From positions 49,018 to 113,017 of the forward strand of contig CALXKU010000008.1 in assembly GCA_944389025.1 (NCBI GenBank): a stretch of 64,000 nt of DNA, written 5' to 3'. This DNA is from an uncultured Spirochaetaceae bacterium (GTDB lineage: Bacteria; Spirochaetota; Spirochaetia; Sphaerochaetales; Sphaerochaetaceae). The position numbers and the translations under genes are program-made. The stretch's first letter is position 1. The number at the start of each line of letters is the position of its first letter. A model generated the notes under the pieces. The model was given only the letters and a program-made list of their open reading frames with translations. It had not been told where the DNA came from and searched no databases. Shown in pieces: positions 54,628 to 62,932 of the stretch.

Positions 54628-55381
54628 ATCCCGTTTTAATGACTCAGAGAATCTTTTACCTACATATTCTGGCCCAGTTCTCCATGGGAGAGACTCTGCA
54701 AACACTTTTGTCTCATGTTTAGGGAAAAAAGAGAGAGCATTTGAGAGTTTCATAAAAAGTTTCGGCCTCGGCATATTGGCTGGTGTTGCAGTAGGCTCTC
54801 TCTTTTTCATCTTCAGCATGGCAACAATGACTCTCATACCAAGACTTGCCATTGTCATTGGCCTTCGCGATATTCCGACAGCTGTTCCGCTTATTGCTGG
54901 CGCTACTACAGCAATTGCTGTTTTCTTTATTTCCTTCTTTTCGCGTGAAAAAAGACGGATCAGAATCATGGATAGAGTTGAAGATCTTGAATCTGAGGAT
55001 AGGGAAGATTATAGCCGTCATGTCGCGATGCTTCTCATTCCATGCCTCATTCGTTTCATGAGAAATAATTCTGATGAATGGACGACAAAAAAAGATGATA
55101 TACTTGAACTTTTAATCTCACAGTGGGGATATTCAGAAGAATACCAGGCTTACTGGAAAGGCATAGCCCGCACAGCCTCTCGGGAAGAACTTGATAGGCA
55201 TATTAGGACGGTTCTTTCTATAATGAGAAAAGAAAAGCTACCTTATATAACCGTCCGTGAATTATGTGAAAAAGCGAATGAAATGTGCCTTGAATATCTT
55301 GAAGAAGCGAGTATAGAAGAGACACAAGAAGATACGAAATATCTTCATTCTTGGTACAAACATAGCCAACTCTGGAAGTGA
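54620..55381 (+). CDS. Unknown membrane protein with a helical C-terminal domain
   Basis: 253 residues. The N-terminus is soluble; two or three membrane helices follow at about 45-110 (FGLGILAGVAVGSLFFIFSMATMTLI; LIAGATTAIAVFFISFF), then a cytoplasmic, all-helical domain of about 140 residues (HVAMLLIPCLIRFMRNNSDEW...ISQWGYSEEYQAYWKGIAR). The C-terminal domain has a vague likeness to TerB-type helical bundles, which is not established. GGAG lies before the ATG, which overlaps the upstream gene by 8 bases (ATGTATAA). The stop codon lies inside a tandem duplication (see repeat at 55358), so the original protein may have been about 17 residues longer. Confidence 0.65.
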   Translation: MYKSRFNDSENLLPTYSGPVLHGRDSANTFVSCLGKKERAFESFIKSFGLGILAGVAVGSLFFIFSMATMTLIPRLAIVIGLRDIPTAVPLIAGATTAIAVFFISFFSREKRRIRIMDRVEDLESEDREDYSRHVAMLLIPCLIRFMRNNSDEWTTKKDDILELLISQWGYSEEYQAYWKGIARTASREELDRHIRTVLSIMRKEKLPYITVRELCEKANEMCLEYLEEASIEETQEDTKYLHSWYKHSQLWK

Positions 55382-55404
55382 AAACATAGCCAACTCTGGA
55401 AGTG
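55358..55404 (+). repeat. 24-bp tandem duplication across a stop codon
   Basis: A 23-base segment encoding KHSQLWK occurs twice in a row with a 24-base period. The first copy is followed by A, giving TGA; the second by G, giving TGG in the same frame, after which the frame stays open for about 17 more codons. The duplication thus creates the present stop. Confidence 0.9.
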
Positions 55405-55595
55405 GCATAATAATTTACTTGAAAAACCGTTAGTATGCAATAAATTATGTTTATGACACGTGACTCAGGAAAATATGTTCCTGTTTTGCAGATATCCTGA
55501 TCATTTCTTTTTTTCTGAGTTTTGCTGATGTTACAGTTCTATCTGTTATTTCACCTTCAGATGAGAAATTCATTTTCTATGACAACAATGGGATG

Positions 55596-55601
55596 TATAA
55601 T
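55596..55601 (+). promoter_or_regulatory. Likely -10 box of the Sel1/TPR gene
   Basis: A perfect TATAAT lies 31 bases before the start; the -35 is unclear. The rest of the 250-base gap shows no other feature. Confidence 0.45.
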
Positions 55602-55632
55602 TAGCTATGACTAAGGCTGGAGGGAAAACTAT

Positions 55633-57276
55633 ATGGCAGATCTGGATTATTTTTCACTTTCCGAATCAACGTTGAAGGAACTGGCAGGAGAAGGTGATGT
55701 TGAAGCTATGATCGCTCTTGGTCTTGGTTATTATTTCGGATCATTCGGAGGAAAGGATGTGAGTTCGGCTTTTGACTTCCTTTCCGATGCGTACAGGAAA
55801 GGCGAAATTAAGGCTGCGCCATTTCTTGCCGAAATGATCTACTTCCGGCAGGTCAGCATCTCTGGCTATGAATCTGATGAGGACTATTCCCGTAAAGCCT
55901 TCGAATTCTATAAGGAAGGCGAGGAAATCGGGATGATTGCGGCAATCAGAGGCATATGCAAGATGATGATCCGCGGTGATTACCTTGAGGAGGATGTGGA
56001 TGGTGCATATGAAAAGCTCAAGGAGCTTGAGGATAAGGATGAGGAATGTGCCTATCTGGTTTCCCTTCTCGAGGAAGGAACGCTGAGAGATGATGATATC
56101 ATCCCATGCAATGAGTTCGGAGATGATGAAGGAGACGAAGAAGCCGATGGGGATGAAGGCGTGATTCGCCGCTGGCTGGAAAGGGACACTCCCGAAAGCG
56201 ATGGCTTCATCCTTTTCATGGATATTGATGAAATCATGGACCATCTGGATGATTACATCAAAGACGATATCGATGAAGAGCTCTTCCGGTTCAATGAATA
56301 TTTTTCAGGGGAGAACGTGAAGGATCTTCTGATGGATGTGATTAACAGCGGTGATGAGGCGGTGGAGGAGCTTGTCGCCTTGTCGAGGTGTTATCGACTG
56401 ATGTCGGGTGCAGATGCGGATGACTTTGCTCGTGCTGCATACTGGGCCCATAAGGCCGCCGTTTTGGCAAGAAAGGGGTGGAACGATGGCTCGCTGGATG
56501 ATGGACTTGATCTCATGGCATTGGCTTATGGAGAACTTGGAAACATCTTCTTTTCTTATCCAGGACATCAGAATGATATCTTCCCTGATGTTGAGGCCGC
56601 TGCGAAGTATTACAGGATGGCGGCAGAGTATGATGCGATAATCTACAACTATGATTTCAGTATTAATGCGGGGCGATCATATGCGGCACTGGGACGTTAT
56701 GAAGAGATGAAGGAGATGTTCAGCTCGAAGTGGGGAAGTTCTGAAATCGGAGCAGCATGGTGTGCTCAGATGCATTATGTCGTAGGGGACATTGGTACTG
56801 CTATGGAATACTGGAAGGCATCGTTGAGCGGATACTCAGGGTGGGGAGAGTATTTCCTTGGAAGATATCAGTACTCGCATGGAGACAGTTATTCTGCTGT
56901 GAAGAATTGGGAGAAAGGCGCAGAAAAGGGTAACATCGAATGTCAGGCCGAGCTTGCCGCCAGGTCCTTCGGCAAAAGGATCGATATGCAACAGAACTGG
57001 GACATACTCATGAGTCTTTATAACAGTGGAGAATGTTTTGGAGTCTTTAAATACGTCTATAGATATTGTACTGATTCTGATTACAGCTTCGATATGACTG
57101 AGACAGAGCGGAATATGCTGGCAGGAGAAGCCATCGCTAAAGGAATGAGGATGTTTTGTCCTTATTGTGCTTCAATTTATCTAGATCAGTTTAAGGAGGA
57201 TGGCAGTGCGGATATCGGAGCTGATAAGGCGATGAAGGCATGGGGATTCGATTATAATTTCCTTGATTTTTCCTAG
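55633..57276 (+). CDS. Large Sel1/TPR-type repeat protein
   Basis: 547 residues, cytoplasmic, acidic. Repeats of the Sel1 type are visible (DVEAMIALGLGYYFGSFGGKDVSSAFDFLSDAYRKGEIKAAPFLAEMIY; ADADDFARAAYWAHKAAVLARKGW; AAKYYRMAAEYD; AVKNWEKGAEKGNIECQAELAARSFGKRID). Such solenoids mediate protein contacts. An acidic linker (about 160-175) splits the repeat region in two. No enzymatic motif is seen. GGAGGG precedes the ATG. It sits next to the AT-rich membrane module in the same direction, but 251 bases apart. Confidence 0.75.
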   Translation: MADLDYFSLSESTLKELAGEGDVEAMIALGLGYYFGSFGGKDVSSAFDFLSDAYRKGEIKAAPFLAEMIYFRQVSISGYESDEDYSRKAFEFYKEGEEIGMIAAIRGICKMMIRGDYLEEDVDGAYEKLKELEDKDEECAYLVSLLEEGTLRDDDIIPCNEFGDDEGDEEADGDEGVIRRWLERDTPESDGFILFMDIDEIMDHLDDYIKDDIDEELFRFNEYFSGENVKDLLMDVINSGDEAVEELVALSRCYRLMSGADADDFARAAYWAHKAAVLARKGWNDGSLDDGLDLMALAYGELGNIFFSYPGHQNDIFPDVEAAAKYYRMAAEYDAIIYNYDFSINAGRSYAALGRYEEMKEMFSSKWGSSEIGAAWCAQMHYVVGDIGTAMEYWKASLSGYSGWGEYFLGRYQYSHGDSYSAVKNWEKGAEKGNIECQAELAARSFGKRIDMQQNWDILMSLYNSGECFGVFKYVYRYCTDSDYSFDMTETERNMLAGEAIAKGMRMFCPYCASIYLDQFKEDGSADIGADKAMKAWGFDYNFLDFS

Positions 57277-57360
57277 GTGATTCAGCCATGGCTGGTAGTG
57301 ATTGTCAAGGCGGAGTAGTTTGCAACTGGTAGTCTTATCATCTTTTTTGCAATGATAAGG

Positions 57361-57388
57361 AAAAAGCTAAGGCCGTGTCGGCCTTAGC
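57361..57388 (-). terminator. Terminator of the flavodoxin operon
   Basis: GCTAAGGCC-GACAC-GGCCTTAGC (9-bp perfect stem on the minus strand) followed by TTTTTCC; directly after the flavodoxin stop. Confidence 0.88.
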
Positions 57389-57406
57389 AAAAAGGAAGGG
57401 AAAGGG

Positions 57407-57829
57407 CTATGCAATCAGCGAATTGGCAGCCTTTTTCAAAGCCTCGATCGCCTCATCATCTGGTGCTTCATTCGCGATGACGGGAGAAGATGCTAGCACA
57501 GCTCCATCTGCGATGCATCTTTCCTCCCAGTTCCTCATCCACTCGCCATCGCCCCAACCATAAGAACCGAAGAGCAGTATTTTCTTACCGGGCAGACTTT
57601 CTTCGATAGAAGCGAACATTGGTTCGAATACCTCCTCCTCAAGAACTTCCGAGCCCATTGCCGGGCATCCGAATGCGAATGCGTCATATGCTGCGATATC
57701 CCCAGGTCCGAACGCCTCCGGGGCGATGGTAGCAACATCGGCTTTCCCATTCAGTTCTTCTTCAATGGCCTTCGCCATTGCCTCTGTATTGCCTGTTCCT
57801 GAATAGTAAACAAGTGCAATCTTTTTCAT
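57407..57829 (-). CDS. Flavodoxin
   Basis: 140-residue FMN electron carrier that replaces ferredoxin when iron is short. FMN phosphate loop YYSGTGNTEAMA at about 8-19; the flavin-stacking loops are around GCPAMGSEVLEEE and GSYGWGDGEWMRNWEE. It is the second gene of an operon with DUF3793, 9 bases after it. The palindrome upstream of DUF3793 suggests metal-responsive control. Confidence 0.94.
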   Translation of the reverse strand: MKKIALVYYSGTGNTEAMAKAIEEELNGKADVATIAPEAFGPGDIAAYDAFAFGCPAMGSEVLEEEVFEPMFASIEESLPGKKILLFGSYGWGDGEWMRNWEERCIADGAVLASSPVIANEAPDDEAIEALKKAANSLIA

Positions 57830-57838
57830 TTTTCCTCC

Positions 57839-58369
57839 TCAGGCTGTTACGCACAGCCTTGTAATATCTGTTCCGCTAAGGAAGCACTCCATGTATTTCC
57901 TGCGGCATTTTACCCATCTTTGCAGAATCTTTTGCGCATTTTCTTTGTCTGAGTAGACTTTCCATAACCCTGAATAGAGGGCACCTTGACCCTTGTTAAC
58001 AATAAAACCTTTCACATCCTCCGGTGGATAGCCGAGGAATAGGCCGACCTCATGAGGGCATGGGGTAGAGAGAAATCTCTTTCTGAGAAATTCAAGTCTC
58101 CTCTCAAAGGCCTTGGGATAATCAAAGTATTCAAGGATCTCTTCAGCCCGGGCTGTGGATAATACCTGTTCCAGCTTACTCTTTCGGTATATAAGAAGGA
58201 GCCTATGCCCCTTGCTGTTTATCAGAGGGAAGAACAGCAGTCCACGTTTTTCAAGCTTTCTCAGACATTCTGCCTCATCTGTAACACCACGCAAGGAGAG
58301 TAGCGATGCCGGTTTCAGATTAGCAAGCGTAGGGGAGGCATGTGTTACAAGAAGTTTCTCAAAAGACAT
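57839..58369 (-). CDS. DUF3793 family protein
   Basis: 176 residues. The family's C-terminal block is clear: CPHEVGLFLGYPPEDVKGFIVNKGQGALYSGLWKVYSDKENAQKILQRWVKCRRKY. The N-terminal part (SFEKLLVTHASPTLANLKPASLLSL) is also typical. In gut anaerobes these genes sit beside flavodoxin and iron-transport genes, so a role in iron limitation is inferred; the biochemical function is unknown. AAGGAGA precedes the ATG, and the operator GTTAGTTATAACTAAC lies 18-33 bases upstream of the start. Confidence 0.85.
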   Translation of the reverse strand: MSFEKLLVTHASPTLANLKPASLLSLRGVTDEAECLRKLEKRGLLFFPLINSKGHRLLLIYRKSKLEQVLSTARAEEILEYFDYPKAFERRLEFLRKRFLSTPCPHEVGLFLGYPPEDVKGFIVNKGQGALYSGLWKVYSDKENAQKILQRWVKCRRKYMECFLSGTDITRLCVTA

Positions 58370-58386
58370 GATTCCATTCTCCTTAT

Positions 58387-58402
58387 GTTAGTTATAACTA
58401 AC
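58387..58402. promoter_or_regulatory. 16-bp palindromic operator, copy 1 (DUF3793-flavodoxin side)
   Basis: GTTAGTTATAACTAAC, a perfect inverted repeat. On the minus strand it contains a TATAAC -10 candidate for the DUF3793 operon. Half-sites GTTAG/CTAAC resemble DtxR-type half-sites but with a 6-base spacer. Confidence 0.7.
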
Positions 58403-58489
58403 TCATTGTTTTTAGTAATGGATACCTAAACAGAGAAGAGTAGTGATGAAGCTGCTTCTGATATCCTGGAAGACATAATAGCACATTAA

Positions 58490-58505
58490 GTTAGTTTATG
58501 CTAAC
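58490..58505. promoter_or_regulatory. 16-bp palindromic operator, copy 2 (intergenic)
   Basis: GTTAGTTTATGCTAAC, same half-sites and spacing as copy 1, between the divergent DUF3793 and TetR genes. Confidence 0.65.
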
Positions 58506-58581
58506 TATTTTTTGAAAAATATCATTTTTATATTTTTCTGAATGAGAAAGTATCATGTGTTTTCAGAGAGCCAAAGGAGTA

Positions 58582-58618
58582 TTGACTCGTTTATAACATT
58601 GTTATATAACACTGTTAT
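58582..58618 (+). promoter_or_regulatory. TetR promoter with two overlapping autoregulatory palindromes
   Basis: TTGACT (58582-58587), a 17-base spacer and TATAAC (58605-58610) end 8 bases before the ATG: a leaderless arrangement. Two adjacent 13-base palindromes, ATAACATTGTTAT (58593-58605) and ATAACACTGTTAT (58606-58618), cover the -10 box and start point, the typical layout of a TetR self-operator. Confidence 0.75.
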
Positions 58619-59230
58619 ATGAGCGAGACTGAAAGAATAATACTTGAAACAGCAAAGCTGGAATTCCTCGAAAGAGGCTTTCAAGGGACATCTATGAGGC
58701 GTATTGCAGCCCTCTCTGGGGTTACAACTGGAGCTCTCTACGGCTATTTTGCTTCTAAAGAAGATATATTCGACTCACTCGTGAAAGTTGCATATGAGAC
58801 AGTGATGGATGCCTATAAACGGGCGCACGAGGAATTCGCAGCTCTGCCATATGACACCCAGGTCTCAGGTATGGGGGATATCACAGCACGCTGTGTCGAG
58901 TGGTGTCTGGAGTATATTTATGACCATCTGGATGAGTTCCGTCTGATTCTCATGTGCTCTGAGGGCACACGCTATGCACACATGATCGATGAGATGATGA
59001 AAACAGAGGAGGAATCCACGGAGGAGTTCATGGCTCTCATGAGAAAGAACGGAATGGATATACCGGAGATTGATCCCCTTCTTGAGCATATGGTCACATC
59101 GGGGTATTTTACTTCTTTCTTCGAGGTGGTGAGGCATTCTGTACCGCGGGAAGATGCAAGGATCTATATTCAGAATCTCCAGGCCTTTTACAAGGCAGGA
59201 TGGGAGCGTCTTTTCGGCATGAGGCAGTGA
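58619..59230 (+). CDS. TetR-family transcription regulator
   Basis: 203 residues. N-terminal HTH: ILETAKLEFLERGFQGTSMRRIAALSGVTTGALYGYFASKEDIFDSLV. The C-terminal ligand domain is all helical (CVEWCLEYIYDHLDEFRLILMCSEGTRYAHMIDEMMKTEEE). It is the first gene before two ABC half-transporters and probably controls them or itself; the ligand is unknown. The promoter puts the transcript start at the ATG, and two palindromes immediately upstream are likely its own operators. Confidence 0.92.
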   Translation: MSETERIILETAKLEFLERGFQGTSMRRIAALSGVTTGALYGYFASKEDIFDSLVKVAYETVMDAYKRAHEEFAALPYDTQVSGMGDITARCVEWCLEYIYDHLDEFRLILMCSEGTRYAHMIDEMMKTEEESTEEFMALMRKNGMDIPEIDPLLEHMVTSGYFTSFFEVVRHSVPREDARIYIQNLQAFYKAGWERLFGMRQ

Positions 59231-59254
59231 TGTCTCTTTTTTTTGAACTTGTTG

Positions 59255-59270
59255 GTTAGTTATAGCTAAC
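59255..59270. promoter_or_regulatory. 16-bp palindromic operator, copy 3 (before the ABC genes)
   Basis: GTTAGTTATAGCTAAC ends 15 bases before the first ABC gene, just ahead of its GGAGG ribosome-binding site. Confidence 0.65.
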
Positions 59271-59285
59271 TTATTTGGAGGTTTT

Positions 59286-61043
59286 ATGCATAAGAACAAA
59301 GACCTTGAACGCCTGCTTCAATATGCGGGCAGATATAAGGTGCTGACGTACCTCTCGTGGGTACTTTCAGCAATCTCAGCGCTCCTTGCGCTTCTTCCGT
59401 TCATCTGCATCTGGCATATAATCCGGGATGTGCTTGTATCGGAATACGTGATGATAGCCCGCTATGGCGCTTATGCCGTGTCTCTGGCCATCATATCGAT
59501 GCTTGTCTACATTGCAGCCTTGATGTGTTCTCACATCGCTGCATTCCGTGTTGCTGCGAATATGAGGAAGGAGATGCTTTCTCATGTCATCAGCCTTCCA
59601 CTTGGAGTGGAAGACCGCTTTGGAAGCGGAAAACTGAGAAAGATCATCAACGACTCAAGTGCTGCAACCGAGACATATCTTGCGCATCAGCTGCCGGACA
59701 GAGCTGCGGCTATTGCCACCCCGATAGGACTCATCGCAATGCTTCTATGGTTCGACTGGAGGCTCGGTCTTCTTTCACTGCTTCCTGTCGCCCTTGGTTT
59801 TCTTATCATGATGAGAATGACTGGAGAGCGGATGCAGGAAAGGATGAAGCAATATCAGGATGCCCTTGCAGACATGTCGAATCAGGCTGTCGAGTATGTC
59901 AGGGGAATTCCTGTCGTAAAGACGTTCGGGCAGACCATTTACTCATTCCGCCTCTTCAAGGATTCGATCGACCGCTACGAGAAATGGGTGATTGAATACA
60001 CGAAGGAGCTTATGAGGCCGATGATCATATACACCGGGGCGATAAACAGCTCGTTTGCATTCATAACAGCCGGGGCATTCATTCTTGCAAATGGCGGAAT
60101 CACTTCGGAGGTCATACTGAACGTTCTTTTCTATGTGATCATCACCCCTGTCATCGCGATAACGCTTACAAAAATCATGTTCAAGAGCGAGGAGGCGATG
60201 ATCGTCCATGATGCAATCATGAGAGTGGACACCATAATGAACGAGAAGCCGCAGAGCAATGCCCATAATGGTCTTGTTCCTTCTGACAGCTCAGTGAAGC
60301 TAGATCATGTGACATTCAGTTATGATGGTAAGAAGGATGCCATCCACGATATCTCCATTGATATCCAATCAGGTTCCCTTGTAGCCTTCGTCGGGCCTTC
60401 TGGAGGAGGAAAGACAACGCTTGCTTCTCTCATTGCCCGTTTCTTTGATCCGCAGAAGGGAACAATCAGGATCGGTGGACTCGATATCCGAGATATCCCG
60501 AAAGAACGCCTCATGCAGTATGTATCTTTCGTCTTCCAGGACAGTCACCTGATAAAGGGAACGATAAAGGACAATGTGAAGCTGGCTAAGCCTGATGCAA
60601 GTGATGCCGAAGTACTTGAAGCTCTCGGAAAAGCAGAGTGTATGGATATCATCGAGAAGCTTCCTGACGGCATAAACACAGTACTTGGAAGCAAAGGAAT
60701 ATACCTCTCTGGAGGAGAGACGCAGCGTATAGCGATTGCCCGCACGATACTCAAAGACTCCCCCGTAATCATACTTGATGAAGCTACGGCATTCGCTGAC
60801 CCAGATAACGAGGTGAAGGTTCAGAAGGCGTTCTCGTCGATGCTTGACGGCCGCACTGTTATCATGATCGCCCATCGTCTCTCATCTATCACGAATGCCG
60901 ACAGGATATATGTTCTGTCCGACGGCGAGATAAGGGAGAACGGTACATTCAATGAACTTCTAGAGAAGAATGGACTCTTCTGCCAGATGTGGAACGACTA
61001 CCAGAGCTCCGTGGAGTGGAAGGTCGGCAAGGAGGCAATGTGA
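59286..61043 (+). CDS. ABC half-transporter, siderophore-import type (first subunit)
   Basis: 585 residues: six membrane helices (about 15-290) and a nucleotide-binding domain with Walker A GPSGGGKTT (about 368), Q-loop FQDSHLIKGT, signature LSGGETQR (about 474) and Walker B IILDEATAFADPDNE. The ATAFADPxNE form is characteristic of the YbtP/IrtA-like heterodimeric exporter-fold importers of ferric siderophores. With the following gene it forms a heterodimer in the inner membrane. TGA overlaps the next ATG by one base. The operator immediately upstream and neighbouring flavodoxin/DUF3793 support an iron role; export of another substrate is the alternative. Confidence 0.88.
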   Translation: MHKNKDLERLLQYAGRYKVLTYLSWVLSAISALLALLPFICIWHIIRDVLVSEYVMIARYGAYAVSLAIISMLVYIAALMCSHIAAFRVAANMRKEMLSHVISLPLGVEDRFGSGKLRKIINDSSAATETYLAHQLPDRAAAIATPIGLIAMLLWFDWRLGLLSLLPVALGFLIMMRMTGERMQERMKQYQDALADMSNQAVEYVRGIPVVKTFGQTIYSFRLFKDSIDRYEKWVIEYTKELMRPMIIYTGAINSSFAFITAGAFILANGGITSEVILNVLFYVIITPVIAITLTKIMFKSEEAMIVHDAIMRVDTIMNEKPQSNAHNGLVPSDSSVKLDHVTFSYDGKKDAIHDISIDIQSGSLVAFVGPSGGGKTTLASLIARFFDPQKGTIRIGGLDIRDIPKERLMQYVSFVFQDSHLIKGTIKDNVKLAKPDASDAEVLEALGKAECMDIIEKLPDGINTVLGSKGIYLSGGETQRIAIARTILKDSPVIILDEATAFADPDNEVKVQKAFSSMLDGRTVIMIAHRLSSITNADRIYVLSDGEIRENGTFNELLEKNGLFCQMWNDYQSSVEWKVGKEAM

Positions 61044-62770
61044 TGATAAAGAGATTTGAAAGAACATTCGCACTCTCTGAGAAGGGTGCAAGGGATTTGG
61101 TAAAGGGCTTCATTGCCTGCGCTCTGCATAATCTTACGCTCTTCGTACCTGTCAGTATTCTCTATCTTCTTGCATCAGATATGATGATGAACACCCTGAC
61201 TGGACGAGGGGTATTCTATGCCGCATTATGCCTCATCTCCGTTGCCCTTATCATGATTTCATACCGATATGTTTATAAGGCGACATATTTTTCGACTTAT
61301 ATTGAAAGTGGCGTGAGAAGGGTGAGCCTTGCCGAGAAGCTGAGGAAGATACCACTCTCATATTTCGGAAAGAAGGATCTTGCAGATATAACAAGCACGA
61401 TCATGGCAGATGCTGCAACGCTTGAGACGGGGCTCTCTCACTGGGTTCCCGAGCTTATTGGAGCGGTCATCTCTACAACGATTGCTGCACTCTCAATCAT
61501 GTTTTTCGACTGGAGGATGGGACTTGCCGCCCTCTGGCCGATTCCTGTCGCCATCCTGATAGTCATCCTCTCAAGAAACGTGCAGTACAGACTCTCGAAG
61601 CGCTCAATGGATGCGAAAATGGAAGTGGCCGATGGTATCCAGGAATGCATAGAGACGATGAGGGATCTAAAGAGTTGCAATGCCGAGAAGCAGTATCTCA
61701 ACGGGCTCTTTAAAAAGATAGACAAGGTGGAGAAGAGAGCAATCATCTCTGAAGTCGGTACTGCTGTATTCGTTGTCTCCGCTTCTTTTATTCTGAAGAT
61801 AGGAATCGGAACTGTTGCTCTGACTGGATCTATACTGCTTTCAACAGGAGAGATTGATGTGCTGACGCTCTTCATGTACCTTCTGATTGCATCCCGTCTT
61901 TATGATCCTCTGCAGAGCTCACTGCAGAACCTTGCAGCTGTAATCTCTCTCAGAACGAATGTCGAGAGAATGGATGAGATACTTTTCCATCCACTCCAGG
62001 AAGGAAAGCCTGAGCTTACTAACAGAGGCTATGATATCGCATTTGAAGATGTACGTTTCGGTTATGGCAATGGCGAGGAAGTCCTTTCAAATGTGACATT
62101 CACGGCAAAGCAGGGAGAGGTTACAGCACTCGTCGGGCCATCAGGTGGAGGTAAGACAACAGTCTCTAGGCTTGCTGCCCGTTTCTGGGATCCCGATTCA
62201 GGCAAGATCACGGTCGGAGGAATGGATGTCACAAAGACTGATCCTGAGACCCTTCTTTCACTCTATTCAATCGTATTCCAGGATGTGACTCTCTTTGATA
62301 ACACAATTATGGAGAACATCAGGATAGGGCGTCGTGATGCAACTGATGAGGAGGTAATCGAAGCTGGAAGAATGGCACAGTGCCTTCCTTTTGTAGAAAA
62401 GCTTTCCGATGGATGGAACACTATGATCGGTGAGAACGGATGCGAGCTTTCAGGCGGAGAGAGACAGCGCATCTCAATTGCCCGTGCATTCCTCAAGAAC
62501 TCTCCGATAATCCTCCTTGATGAGGCCACAGCATCACTTGATGCGGAGAACGAAACCGAGATCCAGAAGGCACTCTCTGTTCTGATCAGGAACAAGACGG
62601 TTCTTGTCATTGCTCACAGGATGCGTACTGTTGAGAATGCGGATAAGATCGTTGTACTCTCAGGCGGTCATGTAGTAGAGGAGGGCAGTCCTGGTGAACT
62701 GATGAAGGGAAACGGAATCTTTTCCCATATGGTTGCTTTGCAGAAAGAAAGCAGCGAGTGGAAGATCTGA
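61043..62770 (+). CDS. ABC half-transporter, siderophore-import type (second subunit)
   Basis: 575 residues with the same layout: membrane domain to about 300, Walker A GPSGGGKTT (about 365), Q-loop FQDVTLFDNTIMENIR, signature LSGGERQR (about 469), Walker B IILLDEATASLDAENETE and HRMRTVENADKI. Sequence differs from its partner throughout, as in YbtPQ/IrtAB-type heterodimers. ATG 61043 overlaps the upstream stop (TGATG), and longer frames from 60989 are overlap artefacts. A strong terminator follows. Confidence 0.88.
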   Translation: MIKRFERTFALSEKGARDLVKGFIACALHNLTLFVPVSILYLLASDMMMNTLTGRGVFYAALCLISVALIMISYRYVYKATYFSTYIESGVRRVSLAEKLRKIPLSYFGKKDLADITSTIMADAATLETGLSHWVPELIGAVISTTIAALSIMFFDWRMGLAALWPIPVAILIVILSRNVQYRLSKRSMDAKMEVADGIQECIETMRDLKSCNAEKQYLNGLFKKIDKVEKRAIISEVGTAVFVVSASFILKIGIGTVALTGSILLSTGEIDVLTLFMYLLIASRLYDPLQSSLQNLAAVISLRTNVERMDEILFHPLQEGKPELTNRGYDIAFEDVRFGYGNGEEVLSNVTFTAKQGEVTALVGPSGGGKTTVSRLAARFWDPDSGKITVGGMDVTKTDPETLLSLYSIVFQDVTLFDNTIMENIRIGRRDATDEEVIEAGRMAQCLPFVEKLSDGWNTMIGENGCELSGGERQRISIARAFLKNSPIILLDEATASLDAENETEIQKALSVLIRNKTVLVIAHRMRTVENADKIVVLSGGHVVEEGSPGELMKGNGIFSHMVALQKESSEWKI

Positions 62771-62784
62771 TTCTGAAGTAATAT

Positions 62785-62821
62785 TGGGAGCAGTCTGTGT
62801 TTTGGATTGCTCCCAGTTTTT
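62785..62821 (+). terminator. Terminator of the TetR-ABC operon
   Basis: TGGGAGCAGTCT pairs with GGATTGCTCCCA (G-T pairs in the inner part) across a 7-base loop, followed by GTTTTT. Confidence 0.88.
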
Positions 62822-62887
62822 AATTGCTTGACTAATAATAGTTTGACGTTTCAAAGAAAGACTTGTTCGTAAAGAAAAGATACCATA

Positions 62888-62927
62888 ACAGTTTTACGCC
62901 CAAGGCAAATGCCAAGGGCAAAACTGT
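62888..62927. terminator. Large imperfect hairpin after the BspA-like gene
   Basis: ACAGTTTT...AAAACTGT with inner CGCCC/GGGC and GGC/GCC stems forms a long imperfect hairpin just past the BspA-like stop. The T-rich tail on the minus strand is offset, so it may terminate or stabilise the 3' end. Confidence 0.45.
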
Positions 62928-62932
62928 AAAAT

